DNA from: Capsaspora owczarzaki ATCC 30864
Taxonomy: Eukaryota; Opisthokonta; Filasterea
Reading direction: 5' to 3'
Length of the DNA stretch: 64,000 nt
Assembly (NCBI RefSeq): GCF_000151315.2
Contig: NW_011887301.1
Span: 427,117-491,116, forward strand
Each line of letters begins with the position of its first letter. Position 1 is the stretch's first letter. This document shows positions 11,790 through 22,923 of this stretch, in pieces. The position numbers and the translations under genes are program-made. The notes under the pieces are model-generated. The model saw only the letters and a list, made by a program, of their open reading frames with translations. It made no database searches and had not been told where the DNA came from.

Positions 11790-13850
11790 TCACTGAGTGG
11801 CTGTGAGCAACTGCTGGGGCTGCTGCATTTGCCAAGACGGAGTCACCGCCGGGGTGGGATTGGCTTTGCAAACATGGCAGCGGTGGTCGCTGGGAACGGG
11901 GCCGTTCACTGAAACTCCAAAGCAAGCGGCGTGCTGCACTGTGCAGCAAGATGTGCATTGCAGGAAGGCGCCGTTAACAGGTGAGTGGGCCTGGGCACAG
12001 ATGCAGCGCACGACCAGAGTCGAAGGCGTGAAGCCGCCCGGACCAGGTGCAGACGAGGACACTGCGTACGTCATTGACTGTGAATAAGAAGAAGCGCCGG
12101 TTCCATGGGGCGAGCGTGGAGAAGTCGACTCGGACACGGGAGCAGAGATCATCGAGGCCGGGGAAGAGGCGGCGTCCGACTTGGAGGACACGACGGACGA
12201 GACATCCGACCACGAGCTGACCGTTCGTTGCAGCTGCAACATTTTCTGGCGGTGCTCCGCTTGTTGTGGTGGTTGCTGCTGGACGAGCTGCGAGAGCAGC
12301 GCCTGCGCGCCTTCGTCGGCTGACGGGTGCTTTGCCGTGGCCTTGGCAAACGAGCTCAGCTGTTGGTGACGAGCCATGGCAGCCACCGCTTCCGCGGAAG
12401 GTTGCTGGTCGTCAAACCAGGCCTCAAAGCCATGGCATCGACGGACGTGGCCAACCACAGAGCTCTTCTTGGTAAACTTCTTGGGGCAGTACGGGACGCA
12501 GCAGTTGAAGGGCTGCTCACCAGTGTGCGTCCGCAAGTGCTCGATAATCTTGGAGTGGTTGTGGAGTGGGCGCATGTTGCGACCGCACCCTTCCCACAGG
12601 CAGGCATAGTCGGGCTTGCCGCGGGCGACGTGGACTTCGGCAAGGTGGGAAACCAGGTCGGGCACCGCGAGGAAGGCGGCCGAGCAGTTTCGCCACTTGC
12701 AAGAGTAGCTGGTGCAGGCATTCTTGGCGTGTGTCTGAATGTGGTAGACAATGTTGCACAGGAGGCTAAACTCGCGGCCAATGCGGGCGCAGCCACGCCA
12801 CTCGCAAGAGTAAGCGTGGCGGCCGTTGCCAATGTGGCCTCGGACATGAAGCGCCAAGAGATCGGCGTCGCGGAAGCGATCAGAGCAAGTGCCCCAGCGG
12901 CACAGGTACGGCTTGTCAGTGTTTTCCAAGGCTTCAGCCTGCTCGGCCTCGGTCAGCACTGCCTGGTGTTCGCCATCTTCCGAATCATCGTCGTCGTCGG
13001 GGTTGTTGCTGTGGCTGTGGCTCGAGGCAGCAGCGGATGCCGAGAAGGAGCGCTCAGACTCGCTGTCCGCCGACGAGCTCAAGCGGGGCTTCTTGTCGCG
13101 CGAGACGGCAGCAGCTTGCCCGTCGTCGTCAGAGGGGCGCTTGTGGACAGTGACAGGCTGGGGGACTGGGCTGGACGACAGCTGTGCCATCTGAGCTTCC
13201 GCGGCTTGGCACAAGGAGCTGAACGCAGACAAGCTGGCGGCCTTTGGGAAGGCGTCTGCGTCGACCTTCTGGAAGACAGACGACGTTGCGGGCATGCTAC
13301 GTGCCGACTGAGGGGCCGCATAGTGGTGCTGGTGAAAGTGAATCTCTTGCTGCTGAGGAGCCTGTTGCATGTTGTGCATTGACACGACGATGGGCTGAGG
13401 CTGCTGGGGCTGGAGTTGCTGCACTTGCTGCACATGCTGCTGTTGTTGCTGCTGGAGGCCCCATGGTGCATGACGGACGTTCGGTTGGGCGACCTGCTGC
13501 TGTAGCGGTTGTTGGAGTTGTTGCTGGAGTTGTTGTTGGTGGTATTGCTGGAACTGCTGTGGCACTTGTTGTTGCGGTTGGTAGTGTTGTTGCTGCTGCT
13601 GTTGTTGCAGTTGTTGTAGCTGGTGTTGTTGTTGTTGTTGTTGTGGTTGTTGTTGTGGTTGTTGTTGTGGTTGTTGTTGTGGTTGTTGTGGTTGAGGCTG
13701 CTGATGGTAGATTTGGTATTGCGGCGGGTACTGCGACTGGTATTGTCGCTGGTAGGGCTGCTGTTGAGCAACGGGCGTGAATTGTACTTGCTGTTGTTGC
13801 GGAATCGCGCCTTGCTGCGTCGCCACGAAGGGATGAACTTGATGCATCAT
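11790..13850 (-). CDS. C2H2 zinc-finger (GLI/ZIC/AEBP2-like) and PHD-finger transcription factor
   Basis: A single open frame on the minus strand encodes about 686 residues from the first ATG (13850; a second ATG follows directly). The N-terminal third is glutamine-rich, with long CAA/CAG runs. Five C2H2 fingers at about residues 313-473 include several with the CxW-x2-C start seen in GLI/ZIC and AEBP2 fingers (CEWRGC, CKWRNC, CLWEGC) and end in a HTGEQPF linker plus a final CxxxxC finger. A C-terminal PHD-type finger (CIC, CTSC, QHAAC, HRCHVC) lies near residues 613-662. This suggests a nuclear DNA-binding protein that also reads a histone tail. The open frame extends upstream of the ATG to about 13916 through a possible splice donor (CAAG followed by gtgtgt), so a short 5' exon is possible. 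I know no standard family with exactly this pairing. Confidence 0.85.
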   Translation of the reverse strand: MMHQVHPFVATQQGAIPQQQQVQFTPVAQQQPYQRQYQSQYPPQYQIYHQQPQPQQPQQQPQQQPQQQPQQQQQQHQLQQLQQQQQQQHYQPQQQVPQQFQQYHQQQLQQQLQQPLQQQVAQPNVRHAPWGLQQQQQQHVQQVQQLQPQQPQPIVVSMHNMQQAPQQQEIHFHQHHYAAPQSARSMPATSSVFQKVDADAFPKAASLSAFSSLCQAAEAQMAQLSSSPVPQPVTVHKRPSDDDGQAAAVSRDKKPRLSSSADSESERSFSASAAASSHSHSNNPDDDDDSEDGEHQAVLTEAEQAEALENTDKPYLCRWGTCSDRFRDADLLALHVRGHIGNGRHAYSCEWRGCARIGREFSLLCNIVYHIQTHAKNACTSYSCKWRNCSAAFLAVPDLVSHLAEVHVARGKPDYACLWEGCGRNMRPLHNHSKIIEHLRTHTGEQPFNCCVPYCPKKFTKKSSVVGHVRRCHGFEAWFDDQQPSAEAVAAMARHQQLSSFAKATAKHPSADEGAQALLSQLVQQQPPQQAEHRQKMLQLQRTVSSWSDVSSVVSSKSDAASSPASMISAPVSESTSPRSPHGTGASSYSQSMTYAVSSSAPGPGGFTPSTLVVRCICAQAHSPVNGAFLQCTSCCTVQHAACFGVSVNGPVPSDHRCHVCKANPTPAVTPSWQMQQPQQLLTATQ

Positions 13851-16800
13851 GGTATGGTTTGTTTGTGGGAGGCACACACCTTGCAGGTCGATAGTAGCTT
13901 GTTTTACGGTCAACACTTTGGTCGTTGGAAGGGTCTGTCAAGTCAAGCAACAAAGAAGAACAAGAGGTAAGTAAGGGAGAACAAAACAACAAAAATAACA
14001 AGGTGTGGTGTGAGACGTTGAGATGGGAAGATATGACGATGGGTGAATGTGGCATGCTGTCGGATGTGAATACATGCGATGTGCTAGTACGAGGGAACAA
14101 GAGACAGGAGGAGGGAGGTGCAGAATGAGATTGGAGGACGAAACACGATGTCGGCCGATCTCAAATTCTGCGTCACCCGACTTCGAAAGGCTGCGTGCGG
14201 CTTTTTGTCCCCGATAAGCGCTTCGATTCCTTCCGGAATTCGCTGGCGGTCATTTCATCAAGAATGTCTGAATGAAGACACTCGGCACTATGGCTCGGAG
14301 GGTCGAGGTTGGCGAGGGAGGGTGAGAGGGGGAAAAGCTGAACGTGCGAAATTTTGCGGCAGATGTAAACCCAAATTTTCGCATTGTCGCTTCTTTCCCC
14401 TCGCACTCTCTCGCCCCCGCCCCCTTGCTCCTGCCCGTCCATACAATTCTAGCCACGAACCTCATACATGAATGATGTAGCGTTGTCGGGGAAAGCGAGG
14501 GAGAAGTAGGGAGAAGGGAGAAGAGGAGAACGAAGAAAACCATCGCCGAAAGCCCAAACACAACAAAGCTGCTGAAGAATCAATCACTCACAATGCTCTC
14601 TGTCGTCAATGACAAGGTAGAGGCAGTAGGAGTAGTGGTTGTAGTATTAATACTCGTAAGTAGTTCGAAGTGATGTGTTCAGATGAACGAAATCGAGAAG
14701 ACGAAAAAAATAAAGACTGAACGTTTGCGGTAAACGGGACGGCGACCCTAAAAAACCCTCCGACAAAAAGGGTATCGGCTGACACCAACGAAGCCAAGCG
14801 AAGGCCGACCCGACCGCGCTGCTGTTCTGTTTTTCTGTTCTCGTGAGCGACGTGCACGAGTGAACACGTAAATACATTGCATGTCTCTCGTTTAAGAGAG
14901 AGAGAGAGACAGAGAGGGAGAGAGGGAGAGAGAGAGAGAAAGAAACAAAAAATCAAAAACAGCTGCCACATTTTGCACAGTGATCAACCGATACGAAAAA
15001 TAAATAACCAAAAATACACAAAAACCATAAAGCCGCAGCCGCGTGTCCGTGGGCGGCGCTGCCTAAACACCAACATCATCATGACTCAAAAGACGCTGGG
15101 ACATCGGGTGGCAAAGGTCTTGTACAGAAATCAAGTGAACATGGCGTGCGGAGTGGGGTGGGGAAGGAAAGGGGGAGAGAAGGGGAACAGAACAGCGAAT
15201 GGTTGGTCGGGTGAATGCAAATGTTGGGAAGAGCATGTCGAATTCTCACAACGGGTGCTTCCACGACGAAGGAAGAGATAAAAGTCGCACTCGCATACAC
15301 AAAGCAAGCGGCAGAGACACGAAAGAGACACAGAGAGAGCGAGCGAGAGAGAAAGAGCACTGGGGTGAAATTCGCAGCCATTCCAACAAAAAAAAAAAAA
15401 AAAAAAAGCCCAAGCCACGCAGCCATAATACACTTGCGTTTGTGACTGCTGGTGTTGCGGAACAAAAAAAAGGAAAAACACAACACTGACGAACAAATCA
15501 AGCAAGAGGATCCGAAAGCGGACTTGCACGTTGGTGCCGACAAACTCGACCAAAATGTTCGCATACACACAGCCGACCAATCCATCCAATGCAAACGCTT
15601 CGCATTGCCTCTCCCTCCTGTTTTCAAAATAGCGGCAAGCCTCACACGACAGCACGGGGGCAGTGGGGGGGGCTGGTGTACTCGAGTACGCACGCAGTGA
15701 GGAGCACTGGCATGGTATTCGATAGAAGGACTTCTTTTGTTGAGCGCCAAGGTGACCCCCCTCCCCCTCCGCGACAAGGTACAAAAGAGATGCAGTTTTG
15801 AGCGTGGTGTGGAGGCAGCTTGCTTGAACGCGGGTGGCGATGGCATGCGCAATCACACTTCTTGAGCTGCCACTTGTGTCCGCACAAGGGAACAGCGACG
15901 AACGACGAACGACGCTTTTTCCGCCAAAAACAGTTTGCGAAAAACAACACAAACAGGAAAAACAAAAGAAAAATAATAAAAAATAATGCGAATAACAAAC
16001 CGAGTTCCAGCAATTTGCACCTCTTGCTCTGATCTTTCCAGTTGTGATCTGGGGCGGCTTTGCAAGCGCATGGCGTGTGCCCCATTGCTGGCATGTCTGC
16101 AAGCGGACCCCCCAGCCATGCGCTGGGATGAAAAAGCCAGCACCGAAAACCGCCAGCACTCGGCGGCGCCAATCAAACAGGGATTGCTTCCGATAAGAAA
16201 CGGGGACTCAGGTCGCTTTTTGTAATTTTCATGTTATTTTTTTTTTCTATTTTATTTTATATATTTTTTGCGGCATTTGTTGCTCTGGCGAATGCGGCCC
16301 GCTCTTGCTGCTCGGGAGTGCTGATGCGAGATGCGTGCAGGTCTGAGTACATTTCGCGACTCTGCGCAGCCAGCAGACAGCGCGCACGCACGCCAGCCGG
16401 CTCCTGTTCTTTTTTGTTCTTTTTTTCTTTATTCTTTTGTTTTTTTCTTTTTTTTTCGCTGCGAGTTCAACCTGGATGGATTTCCCAGCCAGCAATCGCA
16501 GCGGTGACTCACGTTCAACCGGCACGGAGGACGGGGTCGGTTGTGTTGCCCCTCCTTCCGCTTGCTCCGAATCAAAAGAGTGCACCAACCTGCTCACGCT
16601 TCCTGCGGCTCGCTGTCTTGTGCCAAGGACACGCGACGTTTGATATCGGCCGACCACAAATGCTTTTGTTTTGGGGTTGTTTTGCTTTGTCTTCTCACTA
16701 TTTTTTTTTTTGTTGTTTTTTGAAGCATTTTGTAATTTTTGCGCGTTTTGGGGGGGCTGGCTCGCCGCTGCTGTGCGGAATGGATGATAGGGTACGTACG

Positions 16801-17587
16801 ATCATCCGAACAATAGAGTGATTGCTGCAGTCGGCGATGTGGGGGTTGGGGTGGCAAACAGGCCCCATCCAAACAAAAAAAAACACAAGCCGTAAACCTT
16901 GGTTCCAAAAAACAGCTTACGTGAACAAAAAAGCGAAAAATGTGCGACTGGGCATGAAATGGAACAATCCCACATTTGGTCGTTGCGTTTCCCTCACTCG
17001 CTCTCTCCTTCTGTCGATCTCACTCTCTCCTTCTCTCCATGGGGCCCCCTGCCACACCAGCATCATCCCCCACATCCATCCATCGCAGGAAATACAGCAA
17101 AGGATTGGAAAAGGACAAAAATAAAGGACGAACAAGATTGGAGGGTTCGGCAACCAATCGCAACAGGCAAGCTCAACGACGACACACCCCCGTTTTTTTT
17201 TTTTTTGTTTTTTTCATCACACAAAAATAGAAATTCGGTCGCGTTTATTCGCATGGGCGCGTCGCGGCTGTTGCGTGTCGTGTTGCGATCGGTGTGGATG
17301 CAAATGTCGTAGCTGATGGGATGTGTTGGATGCGTTGACTTGGAGCAAGAAAGGGGGGAGGAAGCGCGAGAAAAAAACAAAGCCGCCGAAAGGCAGAAAC
17401 AAAATGGAATTTTTCGTGTATCGCGCGAGTACAAACAAAAAACACACAAAACACACACAACACACAATCCAACGTGCATCTAAAGTCAAACAAAACCAAA
17501 AGCCAACTCGCGCGAGAATTGGCTTCGTGCGCCGCAAGGGACGAGCGGATGCGGCAGAGTAAAAAACAAACCTCAAAGGTGCGCGAC
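13851..17587. other. 3.7 kb gene-poor region rich in homopolymers
   Basis: No protein family was recognised on either strand. Frames of 100-340 codons exist, but they read through poly-T/poly-A tracts into hydrophobic, low-complexity strings and lack splice-consistent neighbours. Features seen are a GA-rich run at about 14894-14943, A-runs near 15388-15408, and T-runs near 16435-16460 and 17194-17206. It may hold 5' UTR exons or introns of the zinc-finger gene, whose 5' end faces this region. Confidence 0.5.
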
Positions 17588-19740
17588 TCAAGCTTTGACT
17601 TCGCCCGTCGCCAGGTAGCGAAGCAGGTCGACTCGTGAAATGACTCCGATTGCATGGGAGTTGCTATCAATAATGAACAGTCTGTGCAGAAGCAGAACGG
17701 GCAATGAGAATACAGTCCAATAAATGCAACAAAATTAAAAAAAAAAAAACGAAAAAAAACGAAAAAAGCAATGTGCTCATGTGTAAGAGATACAACATCC
17801 GCCCGCAGCCAGCACGAACGCAATCAGCAGCAGCAACAACAGCAGAAGAGTCGTCTTTGCTTACCGATGCACTTTGGAGGAGGCGAACATGTCAACGACA
17901 CGCTCAAAAGTGTCTTCCGGTCGCACGCTGATTGCTGGATGCTTTTCCGCCTGCCCCGAAAAACCACCAAAACCGTGAGTATTTGAAGCAGCAGCAGCAG
18001 TAGCAGCGTCTAATCGTACGTCTGTGATTGTGAGCTGCGAAATGTACGCAATGAACGAGCGCACAGGGGCCATCAATCGCGTCAAATCCAGTTGTAGGTT
18101 GGTTTCGTCTTCAAGGCCCTGTTGTTTTACCCCCAACAAGCACGGGAAACAAATACCACAAACAGAGAAAGTAACAAAAAATAAAAATACAACAACAAAA
18201 ACAAAAAAAAAAAGTCCAATCGTGCGAAAACAACATGTCCAATCACAGAGCAAAACAATCAAACTCACCTTGACGTCGCGAGAGCTCAAGCTTCCAATGA
18301 CACGTCCACTGTGATCCACAACGGCAATTCCGGAAATGTTCTACAAGCGCAAACACCAAAAAACCACAGCAAGTTAAAGCTCTCGCTCTGATCAAAATGA
18401 CAAGAAAACGGAAAAGAATGAAGAAAAAAACAAACTCTCGACCGGAATCACCGTCAAAAATCTACGACTGCAATCCAGCCACGTACATGATCACGCAACA
18501 GCTTGAAGGCGTCGTAAACTCGAGCATCGCTGGACACGGTAATGGGAGTCGTGAACGCGGCGCCAAGGAAGGCAGTTTGGACGGTCGTCGACTTCATGTC
18601 CGCCCATGCCTTCTTGTGGCGACTGGCGTACTCAATCAGCTTGTTCTGAGAGACAATGGCGGCGATTTGTGACCGGCTGGGTGCGGTATCGGAGGGGCCG
18701 TCTTGCACAATCACACGACGCACCCAGGCGTTGCTCTGGACACCCGCAAGCAGGGGCATGATGTCGTTCAGCAACGTTCCTTTCGCGACAGTGCAGAATG
18801 GGTTTCGCGCAGCAAAGTCTGTGATTGCAACAGCAGGCAGCCAAACCATTTCAGAATGTTGCAAAATGTGAATTTCATGCCATGCAACCAGCGGTGAGAC
18901 AAACAAGACGGATCAAGAGGTGGTCGTCTTGGTCACCGCACAACCTTTGGAACACCTCTCTGCAGCAAAACTGGACTCACCGATGAGATCCTTGATGGAC
19001 GATTTGGACAGCAATTCGTGGTCATCGACGAGGCTGGCATAGTTGCCCACATTCAGATCCGCCTCCTTGACATGCGTGACGATTGCGCACAGCACGTCGA
19101 ACAAGTCCTGCGATTCGAGAGCATCCCAACAACAGGAGCAACAGGAGCGGCAGCAGCAGCAACAGGAGTGAGCGAATTGAAGATTTGGCTTTGGTGACTG
19201 AGCAAGTCTGCTCGTCTCTCGCTCCTCTGCGTTTGAACCCAAACCCCCATCGGAATGGACATCGTCCCTTCTTTGTCCACACTGAATGCTCGAGTCGCGT
19301 CCAGGCCCTGTTCGCCTCAATCGAATGACAATCCAAAGAGCTTTTACGTCGTTTTGCTTTTTTTTCTTTTTGTTTTGTTTTTTTTTTTTTTTGACGCTTG
19401 AGCTCGTTCTTAGGAAGGAGTGGGTGGCGGCGTCCCACACGGGCGCAGACAGCACGCGGTTCTTGATCAGCGTCTGTGGGAACGGGGGGAGAGCACAGGG
19501 AAGAGTGTCAGCACAGAACGACAAAACCAAAAAAAAAAAAAAAAAAAAAAATCTGCTCAAATTTTTGGCTCAAATTTTTGGCTCAAATTTTGGCTCAAAT
19601 TTTAGAATCTGGCAATTCGAACGTTCGTTCGTCAGAGTGCGTACGTGAGTGGCAGCCTGCAGAGTGTCGGAGCTGTTCAACGTGACAACGTTGTGCATCG
19701 GAGGAAGGTCGTCCACAGACGCAGTTCCAAAGCTGGCCAT
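17588..19740 (-). CDS. CBS-domain protein, SNF4/AMPK-gamma-like
   Basis: I read a 350-residue protein in seven exons (minus strand order): 19740-19645, 19473-19396, 19107-18981, 18818-18487, 18340-18269, 18118-17865 and 17681-17588. All phases agree. Paired CBS motifs recur: NRVLSAPVWDAATHSF, AFTTPITVSSDARVYDA with GIAVVDHSGRVIGSLSSRDV, and SVRPEDTFERVVDMF with VHRLFIIDSNSHAIGVIS. The last resembles AMPK-gamma CBS4. Such repeats bind adenine nucleotides; in SNF4/AMPK they sense AMP/ATP for the kinase. Whether this is the true gamma subunit or a related stand-alone CBS protein I cannot tell. The exon 2 donor (gtcaaa, beside a poly-A run) is weak and is the least certain junction. Confidence 0.8.
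19554..19606. repeat. Short tandem repeat in CBS-gene intron 1
   Basis: Four imperfect copies of a 12-13 bp unit (GCTCAAATTTTTG type) follow a run of A. They lie in the first intron of the CBS-domain gene. Confidence 0.75.
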
Positions 19741-19869
19741 GATTGAGTTCGAATGAAAACGACAAAAAAAAAAATAGAGACTGAATTTCCACCAATTTGG
19801 TGGAAACGGATTGCGTGTGGAACAAGGAAAGTGTAATGTACAACAACGAGAAACGGCAGCAAATGGCAA

Positions 19870-22805
19870 TCACTGGGAACGAGGGAGACCGCAGGCGTCG
19901 CAAGAGTCCTTTGCAGCGGCATTGATCAATGTGCAGAACGAGCAATGCCACGCATCCGCCACACCCGCCGCGCCTCCTCGAATAGCGCCTGAATTCGTTG
20001 GAAACCACAAAGGAGGGAAGACAATAAAGGTCAGAGCACGCCAACAACACAAACAGCCTCCTTGCTCAACGGAACACTCACCAGGAGCGCTGGAAACGCT
20101 GGAAGCAATTTGCAAGACAGTCTGCCACTGAGGAGACTGTTGCCACTGATTGGCAGCTGCACTGTCGCGGTTTTTGATTGCTTGCAAAAGCTCGGGCAGG
20201 GAATTCTGTCGTAGGAATCGGCCCAAAATGAAAACATCAAAAGGCAGTCAGTGACCTCGTCAAAGAAAGCCGGTGTGCCTCAACGAAAGGAAACTCGCTA
20301 GACCCTCACCGAAAGCATCAACACGGACGACGTGGCCAGGAAAACAAGCAGGTGAAAATCCGAAACAAGAGCAAGGAAGGCCGCATTGCTTGGCTGGGCC
20401 GCCAAGTAGCTCTTCAACGCCACGACATCCGCGTTCTGGCCAAGAACCGAGCGATTGCCGATGGTAAACGGGGTGCTAATGCCAAGACCAAATGTTGGGT
20501 TGGGGCTTTGCGGGCTACCATTTCCAAGCTGGTGCCAAGAACAATAGAACAAAGGAAACAGAAAAGTGAGAATCGGATTGTCCCAACACTGTCTCCAAAT
20601 CCCACAGAACGGTGCCGTTTTTGCCCCCCCCCCCTTTTTTTTCCACACTCCTTCCAACACAAAACCAAAACGTACATTCACAATCAAATAATCCACAGGG
20701 AAGGATGGCCGTGCAGTCGACACCACTTCGGTGCCGTACTCGTTCTTGTAGCGGTAAAAGACCTCGGGAATGTACTGGGCGTCGGTGGTCTCGCGCACCG
20801 TCATGGCGGAAGGGTCGCGGGTGGAGGGAACGACAAACTCGTTCTGCACCAGCGTTGCGCACTGGTTGGACACTTGGTAGGCCTCCAGGCTGACTTCGCG
20901 GCTGGCGTTGCCAGAGATGACGACCGTCACAAACTTGGAGCCAAACTCGCCCGTCGACGCTGCGGTGGTAGGGTTGGGGTGCCGGGCCTGCAGATCAGCG
21001 GCCATCATGATTTCGCTGGCAGACAAAAAGAAGGTGTCCTTGTGTCGCTTGCACTGCACCATGCCAGTCCGTGTGCCGTCATCCTCGAGGTCGGTGAAGA
21101 TCCAGCCCACTCGCTGCAAGCCGAGCGCGCTGGCGACGCCCAAAACAGCCTCTTCGTTCGGGTCGTCCAGGAGCTCGAGCGAGTCCACAGCACCGGTTTG
21201 TGGAGGTTCGTAGATGGCCGCTACCACGGCCTTGATGCCCAGAGGCACCTCTGGGTAAGGCTCATATCGCCCGATGAGATAGCCGAGTCGTTGAACACCA
21301 CCCGACTGTCGCCAAAAGTCAATAAACTGGTTGAGAATCGACGCCTGCTCAAACTCGACGTAATCCACGTGTCGGTATGCCTGGCGCGCCAACGTCACGG
21401 CCGACGGCTGGCACTTTGTGCAAATGCCGGCCGGCCATGGTGCGTGAGCGGTGCATCCTGGGCGAATGGTCATCTGAGGCACGGAGAGCGGGGTGAACTT
21501 GCCGCCGTCCGCACCCGACCGCAGCTTTCGGAGATAGGCGTGGAACGACAAGTGCTTGATGCCGTTTGCTTCCAAGTATTTGGCGTCGTAGGGCTACAAG
21601 AAAAGGCAGCGGCAAAAATCAGAGTGAGAGTAAGAATGTGTGTGTCAAATCGCAAGCCTCGGACGAATGAAGGGGGGGGGCGCATTTACCTCGACAGGGC
21701 AGCAATTGTCACACATGCCATTTGCGCCATGCTTGCAGCTATCTCAAGAAACCAGGCAGCAATCAACAATGTCAGAGTCATTGCACTCAAATCAATGTTG
21801 AACTCAAAGCTCGGCTCACATCTCGCAAAACAACGAACATACAAGGGCGCCTCGCGTTTCCGTTGGATCTTGCCGTCTTGCTTGCTCAGGTATACATCCA
21901 CAGCATCCTCGACCACCTTGATTGGCTCGGGGGCCGACGATGCGAGCGATGTTGTCGACGGAGTGTCGGACAGGTCCATGGGCACAGCGCCGCCGCTGAC
22001 GACGTTCGCACCTGCACCAAGATACGACACATACAACATGTCGCCATGTCTGTCTCGGGACAAGACATCGTGAGTGTGCCTGCAATTCTTCTACACTGTG
22101 CTTCAGCGCAGAATCATCAAATGCAATGCAGTGCTGCCCCATGATATGATGGGCCCAGTCCTCACTTGATGTCTGGCTGCCGCGTTCGTGCAGTGATGGC
22201 CAGCTGCCCTGTCGGTTGCTTGGAGACCGTCCACGATCCGTCTGCCGGCAGGTTGAGCTGACGTTGAATCTGCTCCAAATTGCAATGCACCACAGTCAGC
22301 GCTCACCCTAGTGTTCCCCCTCTCTGTTCCTCTCTCCCCATCGCTGCCCGTTCACATCCATCCGTTCTCCTCGTTAACGCCGAATCAATCCTGACGCTCG
22401 GTCGAAAGTGAACTTTTTGTGTCGACCATTGCACAGCTGCAGTGGCTTGAAACGCGAGATCGCGAAACGCAGCAATGCCCTCTCCTCTCGTCCTTGAGAC
22501 CACCCAACGACCCACCCCAACGACCCACCCCAACCCGCATCATAACACAATGTGTATGGTGTAGCATTGTATTGCCTAGAGCGAGTCAACAAGAGAGCGA
22601 GTCGTCCAGAATAGAGGGGAAACTTGCCTCGAGAATGAGCTGCTGGCCAGTCACGTCATCAGCGAGCTCGACGCGCGCAGTGCCCGTCTTGGAGCGCACA
22701 CGCACGAGCTGATCAAGCAAAAAGTAAGAAGATAAGTACGCTTTGACCAACACATGGTCAACATGGTCAAACAGTAAAGTTAGTCGGATGAGAGTACTGT
22801 ACCAT
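19870..22805 (-). CDS. NPLOC4: NPL4, ubiquitin-recognition cofactor of p97/Cdc48
   Basis: I read 608 residues in nine exons (minus strand order): 22805-22803, 22708-22628, 22272-22166, 22049-21843, 21738-21690, 21593-20676, 20528-20310, 20205-20082 and 19988-19870. The protein follows human NPL4 throughout: an N-terminal UBX-like fold (LVRVRSKTG), the zf-NPL4 cysteines (CKHGANGMCDNC), the MPN-like core (KHLSFHAYLRKL, ICTKCQPSA, YRHVDYVEFE, VGWIFTDLEDDG, YQVSNQCATLVQ), and a C-terminal NZF/RanBP2 zinc finger (WHCSFCT, CDACGLP). With Ufd1 it recruits polyubiquitinated clients to p97. Two oddities are that coding exon 1 would be the ATG alone, followed by gtacag, and that exon 2 ends in a GC donor (GAG then gcaagt). 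The length equals that of the human protein. Confidence 0.93.
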
Positions 22806-22923
22806 TGTGTCAAAGTAAATGTATGAAGACTGAATCTCTCAGAAATACTGTCTATGAAGGATGAGAACACGATCAGCTTTCATAAGCAGTCTTTGATAAT
22901 ATCAAAAATCTTGGTTCAGACAA
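22806..22923. promoter_or_regulatory. 118 bp divergent promoter region
   Basis: Only 118 bp separate the inferred ATG of NPL4 (minus) from the ATG of a small predicted mitochondrial protein (plus), so their promoters must overlap. No named motif was recognised. Confidence 0.45.

Noticed and set aside
12327-13382. A 351-codon plus-strand frame opposite the zinc-finger gene
   Set aside because: Its composition mirrors the finger and linker codons on the other strand, and it has no recognisable domain.
13079-13771. Asn- and Thr-rich frames beside the glutamine tract of the zinc-finger gene
   Set aside because: Alternative-frame translations of the CAA/CAG repeat; the Gln frame joins the zinc fingers and is the real one.
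15131-16159. A 342-codon minus-strand frame in the gene-poor region
   Set aside because: It is a Phe/Cys/Ser-rich string generated by poly-A and poly-T tracts, with no splice-linked neighbours or family match.
20352-22073. A 573-codon open frame on the plus strand across the NPL4 gene
   Set aside because: It lies opposite well-supported NPL4 exons and introns, crosses their splice sites and resembles no family; it is a shadow of GC-rich coding sequence.
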